DNA of 64,000 bases. Source: Isoetes taiwanensis (Eukaryota; Streptophyta; Lycopodiopsida; Isoetales; Isoetaceae). The position numbers and the translations under genes are program-made. This document shows, piece after piece, positions 55,681 through 64,000 of this stretch (position 1 is the first letter of the stretch; the number at the start of each line of letters is the position of its first letter). The notes below the pieces were generated by a model. It worked only from the letters and a program-made list of their open reading frames with translations. It searched no databases and was not told the origin of the DNA. Location of the stretch: NCBI GenBank assembly GCA_021234155.1, contig JAJEKV010000023.1:9931141-9995140 (forward strand), read 5' to 3'.

Positions 55681-56379
55681 TTATTCCAATTGTGAACTTA
55701 TAACTTGTGTTCTTCTATTATCTATAGACACTTTGGCAGAATACAGGCTGTCAGAAGCCTGAATTATAAGCTGATAAGAAAGAACAGATCCCGTAGCATT
55801 CTTCATCTGTGCCTCAAATAATCTTCTGTATACAAGCTTCGTATCCTAATCTTATACAAATGGTTAATAGTTTAGTGTAAATGCCACGACAAAAGGAACA
55901 TTAGCAAAAAAATCTTACGTTCTTAGCTTGCACAACAAATCTACCAAAGTCTTGAACATCGGCATCGTCTGGATCTCTATATTCAAAGCCTTCAGCTGAA
56001 ATATTGAGCTTTATAAAAGTCTTCAAGATTGGGTTTGTGAAATCCTCCAAGACATGTGCCTCGTATTTTATCTGGTTTTTATCCTCTATTATGAGTTTAT
56101 AATTCATCCCTCTAATGACTTGACTATGTGCTGCCAGAAGTTTGTAGCATTTCATTGTCCGATCCAATGTCTATTTCATAATCACAAGCAATGTAAGCTT
56201 CCAAAGGTAAAAGACTCTACAATATAAAATCTTACTTGGTTGTCACATGCAAATTGTGCTACCACATTATACTGCAAAAGACTAGGGTCTTGAGCCCTCC
56301 ACTCTCCTACGCCATGCACTCCTGAAAATATAGCAAATGTTGCACCAACAAGTATTATGAGGTTCGCGGTATTTTCCAT
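55681..56379 (-). CDS. Phytocystatin with a second, degenerate cystatin-like domain
   Basis: Three exons join in phase 0: 56236-56379, 55919-56170 and 55681-55845, giving 186 residues. Residues 1-23 form a likely signal peptide (LIILVGATFAIFSGVHG). Domain 1 has the plant helix motif as NVVAQFACDN, the reactive loop QVIRG (QxVxG) and YEAHVLEDFTNP in place of the usual PW region. The Trp of the second hairpin is absent. Domain 2 has VQDFGRFVVQAKN, LFEAQMKNATGSVLSYQLII and LYSAKV; the QxVxG loop is lost. Introns fall after the helix motif in both domains. Cystatins block papain-like cysteine proteases in storage, senescence and defence. Two-domain plant cystatins are known, where the second can inhibit legumain; the loop needed for that was not recognised. 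It ends at TAA 55681. Confidence 0.8.
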
Positions 56380-56399
56380 TGTAGAAGAGTTTTTTATGT

Positions 56400-57500
56400 T
56401 TTCTAAAAGAATTGATAATTTAGATCATTTATAAAGCTTTGTCTTTGATGCCATGTACAAGAAGCATGTGAAGGGGATGTAAGTTGAAAGGCAGAACTCA
56501 TGATCTTTATCTCCATTATTATTACATCAATTATCCAATCCATAAGACGAGTGCAAAATGACTTTTCAAGATGTACCTGCTTTCATTTATTAAAGGTACC
56601 CTCGCGGAGACACAAAGCCATACAATTGCGTTGTAAAATTATTAGGATGAATATTAGGAATCCAAATATCATTAAAATAATGGCATGTTAACTATTGAAA
56701 TATTCGAAAAAAAAATAAAACTAGCAACAAGGCACGCTAGGGCCTGTGGTGGAGAAAATATTATTCTTACCACAAATTTTGTAGGCTGCTCATCTTTGTT
56801 TTAATCTTGTATTTATTTTCTGAGGTCAATCCTCTTGTAATATACTTTTAAAACTTGAAAATGCTATATTTAGATATGGTTATAATGATAATACTTCTTG
56901 TGGCAATATGGTCTTTATTACTTCTCCCAAATGAAGAGTGGCTTAGAATAATCTTGTCAGCCGTGCCTGGAATCATCATCTTGTAAGTACTCCAATTGAG
57001 ACCCAAAATGCCATTTCTCACAGTTTTGTTGTAAATTCATCATCTTGTAGTAGCATTGTTAAGTATTGTAGGATCCCCCATCGTATACAGCAATTGGAAA
57101 AATGGAGATGAGCTGGTCTTTATACCTTCAAGTGAATCAACCCAGAGAACAAATTCTCGGGAAATTCTCAAAGCATCAATGAGTCCTCTTACACACATCT
57201 CTGAGTAAGACAACATCATACTTGGTCAGCAGCACATACTTCTTCAGGCTGAAATTGGACATATGCTAGAAGAAAATATACAAAATGGTCACATATCAAA
57301 GCTAGGCAACGAACTCTACCTTTCCAAAGATGGAATTCAAGATCATGCTTAGTAACAATGTGACTACAAGGGCTTCATCCGCAGATTCCTCTGCAGGGTT
57401 TCCGTATTTCAGAATCGAAAGAGGCAAACGTACCTCTACTCTGGCAGACTCTTATCTCCACCACAACATAACAGATGACAAAGAATCCTCTGTTTTAGAT
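56400..57500. other. Upstream region of the cystatin gene, no gene seen
   Basis: A/T-rich, without a supported frame. The cystatin promoter should lie near 56400-56700; TTTATAAAG at 56429-56437 on the plus strand could be its TATA region on the minus strand. Confidence 0.4.
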
Positions 57501-59060
57501 TTCTTTTCTAGATTCTTGCAAGCAATATGTTCGCTGCGCATTGAGGTCGGGATACATACATCGCCAAAGCGAGCAACCATTTTTTTCTTACCGTGCAATT
57601 TTTATAGCGCCCGGTGAAGTGGTAATACCCTGCCTCCTGTAGAAAGATATGGATCAAAAACTCTTTTTGAACATGTTTTAGGCTATTCCATGGTGGGCTA
57701 GATGTTACGCACTCTTTCACACCATATAGTAACATTGGCTCTATAAGTACACAGAATAAATGCCCCATATGGGACCAATCGTAGCTCTGTTGTGAAACAA
57801 CTATTCTTCATAGCATACAAAGCCTTTCAACATGCATTTACCAAGTTTTGAATGCAAGTATCGTAATGCATGTTAGTCATGAACATCATGAGTTCCACCC
57901 GAGATAATTCTATGTTTGCAACCAATAGGAGAATTGGGATGACCTAGGTTGTGATGAAGAGAAAACTACCAAAATCTTGGTCTTGGACAAGTTGACTCGC
58001 ATGCCTGTGTTTTAACAGAAGTTATTTAGTGCATCTAGATATTGGATACTAACTTGTGGTACATAGGCCAAGAATGACATCATCTATATAGTAATTGTCT
58101 AATGATACGTGAGCAAGATGCGCCCCTCCGTCGCCATGTTGGACAACCCAATTTTCAAGCTGGTCAATATATAAAGCGAACAATGTGGGGAAGATTGGAC
58201 AACCTTGACATACCCCCACATTGCTGTTGATGAGGTTAACTGATGGGGGCATGCATACCTTTCATAAACAACAGTCTTAACTCGTGTGGAACACCTAATA
58301 CTAATAATTTCCTCCATAACTCCTCTCTAGGGATTGTATCAGATCTTTTGCAAAATCCTCAAAACAGTAGTAGAGGTCCTATTATTTATTACAATGCCAT
58401 CCTAATAAGGTGCATAGGGTGACGTCATGGTCAATAAGTGCTTTGACCTGGAACTTGTTTGGGCCATTGTCTTCATGCTAGATAATTCTGCCCAAATGGT
58501 CAGACGTTTCTCTAGGATTCCAGCAAAAAACTCTGCAAGCAAAGGGCTTATGATTACAATGCAGTAATTGAAAGGGTAACCTCCATCTTCAGTCTTCTAA
58601 ATTGTCACCACTCTGAAGGGAATCCTTTACGAAGAACCCTATTGAACATGATGGTGAGTATTGGAATGATCTGAGGTCCCCACCATTTCAACCCTTCTAG
58701 CTGCGACACCTACAAATCTATGCATTTATCATTAGCGAGGTGTTGCAAGCCCCGTGTTTCACATCTCTCGCAGTTAGAGAAAAAACTGGACATGTCTGTG
58801 TTTGAATGACATCTGAGGCAGTGTCATATAGTTGAGCCAAGTAGGGTATCAATTGTTGCAAAGAAATATCACCAGAGTTGGCATTGGCTTATATAAGGCT
58901 CTCCTCCAAAATGCCTTAAGATTTCTAGCAAGTAAGAATATGGTGGAATGATGTTATGCCAAGTATTGTGCCTTCTTCCTCTTCAAAAGAGCCTCGTACT
59001 ACTTAATGGCCTAGACATGAAGCCCTAGATCTACCACAAATTGAAGCTGCATTTTGCAAG
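57500..59060 (-). mobile_element. LINE relic (family of 26395-28850), RT to post-RT
   Basis: Right to left: LLKRKKAQYLA (59035-58960, linker), RT in shifting frames with VGVCQGCPIFPTLFALYIDQ (58250-58150), YYIDDVILG where ADD is expected, then LIEPMLLYGVKEC (57768-57640) of the post-RT part. Many stops. The C-terminal zinc-like part is missing. Confidence 0.75.
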
Positions 59061-59069
59061 CTTTGCATT

Positions 59070-60490
59070 GATCATTAAGCAGGGAAAGGACTGTGTATTA
59101 GAAGAATTCGAGAAAAAAAAGTTGTAATCAATGTTGTGATCTTTAGAAATTATGAATTAGCATTTGTTTTGGTATATTGTATAACAAGGTTTGCGAAATA
59201 TTATAGGGTTTGGGGCCATGCACTAAATGGTATTGATTTTATACATGTATTATACAGTTTTAGGGAGTACAGAAGGGGCTCTCGCTGCCCTATATCACCC
59301 CCTGTGTAAATATGCACCCAAACCAAAGGAGGTTTCAAGGGGGTTTTAATATAAAAGTCTTGGATGTAATAGTTTGTGTCAATTGAAAAAAAAGGTGGCC
59401 CCTTGGGGTTTTGGGTACTGTACATAAACATGCATTTTGAATATATGTGTATTACAATAATATAACTAACACATAATATCCCATATCCTCTATATCATTG
59501 GGAACATATAAGATAAGAACATAACGTAGGACATTGATACTATATCATAGATGGTAAAGCTTCAAATATAAAACAATGGTCTTTGTTTGGAAAAAAACCA
59601 CAATCCATGAAACATCAAAATTACATATAACATAAAACCTTACCTTTTATTGCCTACAAGAAATTTATCACGGCGGCCTGCTTTCGTTCTAAACCTATGC
59701 AATTGCATCCAGTATAAAGGTCCAATGTTGATAAGTTTCTCAGCTAAATTTCCATAGTGTTGTCTTTTTCTCTTTTGGCAATCATCTCAATCAGTAGCTA
59801 TTTTATTTTTTACAATAAAATATGAGCAAATCAGAACATTGACACCTTTGATTTTCATCAAAGGGTTTTCCCTCCAAAATCAAGCTCGGAGGGACTTTGG
59901 TTTAACGGAAAAGATGGCAGGGCCAAGTTAACACCGCCACGTGGCACAATCCAGGAAAATAGCAAGTGAAATAAGAAGAACTGATATAGAACAACGAGTA
60001 AAAGCGAGCAGAACAACGAGTATAAGTTTTGCATGTTTTCTGGAAAAGAAAGAGCGATACGTGTCCCGATATGAATGGACGGAAGGGCTAGATTGCCCCC
60101 AGCTGTCTTTTCTGGTAAAATGTAAAGGCCCTTTACTGTCCATGCACATTATGCGGTCGTGATGAAAGCCATCAACTGCCCCCATTCACTTCGTCGGATC
60201 TGTTCTGATTTGGAAATACAAAGATGGGAGGGGAAATGGTAAGAACAGCGTAAGCAGTGATTTTTGCATGAAGGGAGCTGAATCGACCCTTTGATCTTCA
60301 GTTTCATCCATTTTTCTGCATTTTTTTCCTTCCCATTTCATCTCATCGGGCAGTATGAAATCCACTTCAAAGTCGCCATTTCTTGCTCTAACACTGATTT
60401 TCTCACTCTACCATATGTGAGATGAGCAATCCTTCTAGAGTGCTTCCAAACTTCTGGCATTGCTTGTAACTTCGAATTTAGGTTTTAATT
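59070..60490. other. Stretch without a supported gene
   Basis: CTACAAGAAATTTATCACGG at about 59657 resembles the piece near 30888. CAAAGGGTTTTCCCTCCAAA near 59860 may be a repeat end. No gene is supported. Confidence 0.45.
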
Positions 60491-60763
60491 TGGGGTTTAG
60501 GGTTTAATTCTCGACCTTTGGTGCCAGAATGATGGATTCATTCAAAAAGGGTCTGCCAACAATGAAGGGCCAAATGGATAAGTATCCAGAGTAAGCTTTC
60601 TCCGGCAGATGGGATAGCGAGACCCAAAAGACTTTCAACAATCTAAGAATCACAGTTTTATGCAAGTCTGTGACGATTTTGGTACACAGGTGAAAAGAGC
60701 TGAAAAAATCCTCCATTCTGGGGGAGGAGGAAGAAGCAGACCAGAGGCAGATCCAAATTTGCC

Positions 60764-61226
60764 GTATGTCCGTATTTAGAGTTCGAGATGTGGTATTTTT
60801 GGGCTTTTTTGTGGTATTTTTGGCCATTTTTTATCAGCCAGGTGGTATTTCCGACCAAAAAAATGGTATTTCCGGTCAAAAAAGTGGTCTGGCAAAAAAA
60901 AATGGTCTTTCTGGCCAAAAAGTGGTATTTTTGGTCAAAACAAGCGCAAAACTGCGCGGCGATTGGTCAGATCATTCTTAGAGCTTCGTAGACGGCTTGA
61001 ACTGCTTCAAAAGCCCTTCTAATGACTTTGCCTGCCTCTTTAACATTGTTTTGATGAAGAGAGAAGCGATTTGAGCCCAGATAGAGCCAGATCAATAAAA
61101 AAATTCCCTAAAACAGTTGGTTCTAGGCTTAAAACTGCGAAGCATATATTGGCTGATAACGGGTGACCAGAAGTACCATCAAAAAGTCCGGACATACCAC
61201 ATCCCAGACTCTAAATACGGCGGTCC
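60764..61226. mobile_element. 463 bp inverted-repeat element (MITE-like), copy 2
   Basis: Same ends as copy 1 (CGTATTTAGAG, GATGTGGTATTT, CTGATAACGGGTG in inverted arrangement) and the same length class, in the opposite orientation. AAATTTGCC (60755-60763) and AAATTGGCC (61227-61235) flank it, an 8-of-9 match fitting a 9 bp target duplication. The internal repeats read TGGTATTTCCG(A/G)CCAAAAA on the left. Confidence 0.85.
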
Positions 61227-61439
61227 AAATTGGCCATATTGTTTGGGCCCGGCAATGAAAAACAGAGTACATAATGGCTTAAAAAAAATCTCCATTTTTC
61301 TGCTTACATCAACAGCAAGCCCAGATTCGTCTGATTCTCTTATAACTCACACGGCAAAAAATTACAAGGGCAGGGGCATGAGATTCTAAATCTGCCATAG
61401 CCAGAGCTTCCAATCCAATGACCATGACGCAGGAATCTT

Positions 61440-61990
61440 TAAAAATATGTAATTGCATCTTGCCTATAGCAATTACATATGTTAGTCTCTATTTTGTCTA
61501 ATTCCATTGGTAAAGCACAAATTAAGCACAAGCTTAGACTTATGCATTAACAGATTTATGCATTGACAATGTTATATTTAATCAAATGAAACATATGTAT
61601 ACAGATATACAGATTTGGTCTAGAAATTATAGCTATCATGAACAGATCAAAGAAAAGGATCTGAAGCTAAACAAAAAAAAGTGCAATATGAAGTTACTCA
61701 AACATATCTCTGAAGCAGATGACGAATGACAAAGAGGAGCTCTTCATATTTATATTGAAAAAAAGAAACTTACAGCTCATTCAACCATTTTCTATCTATC
61801 TGGGATCCTCAACCCTGTCTGTAGATTCGCATCTGCTATAATTTTGTGACAGATAGTCAAGATGCTGCACTACACATGTATTTGGATTTCTTTTCTTGCA
61901 AGCGATTACAATCCATACTGCTAATTCATCGCAATCCACCACAAACTTGTGACAGGTGGCTATGGCTGGAGCACCGAGGCGCTACACGAT
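61440..61990 (-). repeat. Gypsy LTR fragment (right half)
   Basis: The reverse complement matches 14640-15150 of the gypsy LTR closely, for example TCTGTATATCTGTATACATA and AGTCTAAGCTTGTGC. The left half of the LTR is missing or too diverged. It is an old truncated or solo LTR. Confidence 0.8.
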
Positions 61991-62980
61991 TATCTGGCAC
62001 CAAGGCGTTTCACAATTATTTTTCATTTTTCTCTTGCTGGGAAAGTAGGAAAAGACCTTAACATCCTGGGCCTCGTCATTTAGGCCCAGGATTTAATCTG
62101 GACCGTAGATGGTAGGAGTGCTATATCCGATGGCAATCCTTGGGACGGATCATTATCTGCAATAAAATTGTTATGGCCATAACAGCCTGACAACAGGTAC
62201 GTTATAGTCATAACCTCCATAATTATTGACATGTGTCGCCTTCTGCAGGTCCTGATGTGGCGATCACGCCGTTTTCTGCAAAATCTGAAGACGCCATGGG
62301 CTTAGCCCCATTTTTCTCTTGCTTTTGCACCATTTAGCGTAGAGATTTGCATCATTTGGGGTACAGGTTTATTGGTAGTTTCCGGTCTGTCTCCTCCAGC
62401 CCCGTCAATGGAGATGCTGAATACAAATGGCCGTCAATGGAGATGCTGAATACAAATGGCCGAGCTGCTATCAGACCTTTCCCTTCAATAGTGTGTTTTT
62501 CCATGGTGGGCTGCAAAAGCTTTTTGACCCCAAATGTTTGATTAACGGCCCTGCTTCCAGGGATTAGATGTGAGCAACTATTCCGGCACTAAATGTTCAG
62601 AGAAAAGTTATGTGAATCATCTCTCAGGTACCAGTTGTTTTATTTTTCATTCGGATTTGCAGCTTCGATAGCTGGTGCTTTCATTTTGTTTCCCAATACT
62701 TAAAAACCAGCTTATTTTTTATGGCTTGCAACATCTTTTTAGAAATCACGACTCTGTTTTTTACCTGGTACTTTGATCACAAAAACTGCTTTCTAGCTTT
62801 ATCTTTACTGTATATTTTGTATTGCTTGGGCAAAGAAACTATAAAGAAACTGTTTTAATCTGTGTTGTTTTCTGTATTTTCTTGCACTAGAAGAATAATT
62901 TTCTAGAATATGCACTGCAGAATGATTCTTTTCTTTTTTCTTCTGGCCTAAATAACTCGGGCCGAAAGTTAAGGCTGATA
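61990..62980. other. Intergenic DNA with a 30 bp duplication
   Basis: GCCGTCAATGGAGATGCTGA with ATACAAATGG occurs twice in a row at about 62403-62462. The ends of this stretch (CACAATTATTTTTCATTTTT at 62012 and GAATGCACGATTTGCTG at 63158) lie side by side at 50615-50680. That suggests an insertion of about 1.1 kb here, or a deletion there. Confidence 0.6.
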
Positions 62981-63122
62981 ACGTATGGCCAGTCAAAAAT
63001 GGCCTCGTGGCCATGTGGCCAGAAAAGTCCGAGGCTGTACGGTTCCTGGCCATACTACCATACGACCTCGGACTTTCTTGGCCACATGGCCACTCAGCCA
63101 TTTTTTCCTGGGCCATAACGCC
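62975..63122. mobile_element. Small foldback element with about 55 bp inverted arms
   Basis: AACGTATGGCC...TGGCCATGTGGCCAGAAAAG with TCCGAGG, then, after a loop of about 30 bases, CCTCGGACTTTCTTGGCCAC with ATGGCCACTCAGCC...GGCCATAACG. It starts with GGCTGATAACG and has AGAAAAGTCCG, words shared with the ends of the 461-463 bp elements, so it may be a relative. Confidence 0.7.
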
Positions 63123-63354
63123 TCTGCACAGGAGGTTATCTAGCCCATAGACTTCAGAATGCACGATTTGCTGCGAGGTGGGCATTCCCAATGGACAATA
63201 TCAATTATATATGTTCGGATAATTTGCAAGTAATTTGCAGAATCCAAACGAAATGAACATTAAGCTATACAAAAGTAAAGTTTATATTAGCCTAGATCAA
63301 AGAGAATAGAATAATAAAACAAATATAGGGCAGCCTCATTTCTTACATCCGGCT

Positions 63355-63780
63355 ATGGCGATTTCTGGAGCGGAGGAAGAGAAGGGGGAGGTCTATCATG
63401 GCCACGAAATCTGCATGAGCAAGGCCGCCGAACTCTTGCAGGCATGCTCTCTCCCTTTAGGTCTGTTGCCTCTTGACGCTGTGGAAAAATGCGGCATTAA
63501 CCGTGATACTGGATTCGTTTGGATCGATAGCAAAAAGGAGACTAAGCATTATTTCAATCTCGCCGGAAGAATGACGAAATATGGAACCAAGATTACTGCC
63601 CGGGCATCCAAAGGTAAACTGTCAGATGTACGAGGGGTTAAGGCCAAAGAAATGTTTATGTGGATGGATGTTCACGAGATTTTTTTAGATGCAGCTCCTA
63701 ATAATACCGTCATTCATTTTAAAGCTTTGGCCGGAATAATCAAGACCTACCCTGTTGAAGCCTTTGCTCCTGGCCAATAA
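63355..63780 (+). CDS. DUF538 family protein
   Basis: A single-exon frame of 141 residues starts with ATG at 63355 and ends with TAA. It shows the DUF538 order: AAELLQACSLPLGLLPLDAV, CGINRDTGFVWIDSKKETKH, YGTKITARASKGKLSDVRGV, KAKEMFMWMDVHEI and HFKALAGIIKTYPVEAF. There is no signal peptide, so it belongs with the cytosolic members about 140-170 residues long. The biochemical role is not settled; stress-related members with lipid-binding-like folds have been described. No introns, as is common in the family. Length and ends look complete. The 63300-63354 leader is A-rich and pyrimidine-poor; no clear TATA box was fixed. Confidence 0.92.
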   Translation: MAISGAEEEKGEVYHGHEICMSKAAELLQACSLPLGLLPLDAVEKCGINRDTGFVWIDSKKETKHYFNLAGRMTKYGTKITARASKGKLSDVRGVKAKEMFMWMDVHEIFLDAAPNNTVIHFKALAGIIKTYPVEAFAPGQ

Positions 63781-64000
63781 ATTTTTTCCTGTTATATGCT
63801 GCTCTGTTAATCAGCTTTCTGCCTCTGCACCCCTGTCAATATAGATAAGGTTTTCTTCTCTGCCTTTTGGTCTTATATTCCCATCTCATGTGTCTGTATA
63901 GTAATTTACATCTATGCACTTCTGTTCTGATGGTCAGAATTGAAGCTTACTTAGGCGTTGGAGTTTCCTCTTTTCTTTAGTTCTGATAGGTATCTTGCTG
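63781..64000 (+). other. 3' flank of the DUF538 gene
   Basis: T-rich sequence consistent with a 3' UTR (AATAAATTTTTT just at the stop). No other feature. Confidence 0.5.

Noticed and set aside
1-64000. CRISPR array, rRNA genes or a bacterial-type operon
   Set aside because: The repeats seen are minisatellites or transposon parts without regular unique spacers. Introns and plant families rule out a prokaryotic source.

Overview
This window looks like nuclear DNA from a land plant with a large, repeat-rich genome. The visible host genes and gene fragments belong to plant families: a DUF538 protein, a phytocystatin, a Euonymus-lectin-like (EUL, ricin-B fold) protein, GH35 beta-galactosidase, an LRR receptor-kinase N-terminus and a RAD5-like SNF2 helicase. 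They are split by short GT-AG introns. The mobile elements are also typical of plants: CACTA (En/Spm), Ty1/copia, Ty3/gypsy chromovirus, L1-like LINEs with zf-RVT tails, and short inverted-repeat elements. The species cannot be named from the sequence. A seed-free vascular plant such as a fern is my guess, held with low confidence. No rRNA gene, complete tRNA or CRISPR array was seen.

Layout. 1-7111 is the right-hand part of a CACTA element. It holds a nine-exon TNPA-like gene (minus strand, one internal stop), a degenerate protein-kinase-like gene (minus), several minisatellites, a long purine-rich tract and the TAGTG terminus. 7112-7775 is a copy of a dispersed GC-rich repeat. 7776-15150 is a scrambled Ty3/gypsy chromovirus with partial tandem units and a 3' LTR. 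15600-25050 holds a beta-galactosidase pseudogene, several decayed LINEs and tandem repeats. 25309-28900 has a truncated LRR fragment and a second LINE family. 31996-32456 is a 461 bp inverted-repeat element just upstream of an intact six-exon lectin-like gene (32797-34131). 35985-39475 has a LINE relic and three CACTA-type termini, with gene fragments lying between them. 39480-49478 is a GC-rich tandem array of roughly 1.1 kb units, split by a very young copia element (43787-49332, target duplication CACGT). 49460-50598 is a deleted gypsy copy on the minus strand. 51690-54130 holds LINE tails and a second purine tract. 55681-56379 is a three-exon phytocystatin gene (minus), followed leftwards by unassigned DNA. 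57500-59060 is a LINE relic, 60764-61226 a second copy of the inverted-repeat element, 61440-61990 a gypsy LTR piece, and 63355-63780 a DUF538 gene.

Three host genes appear intact: the lectin-like gene, the cystatin and the DUF538 gene. The kinase-like gene has an open frame but lacks key catalytic residues and lies inside a transposon. The exon models were built by hand from GT-AG sites and codon phase. They are inference until transcript data are seen. Nothing indicates that the host genes act in one pathway.
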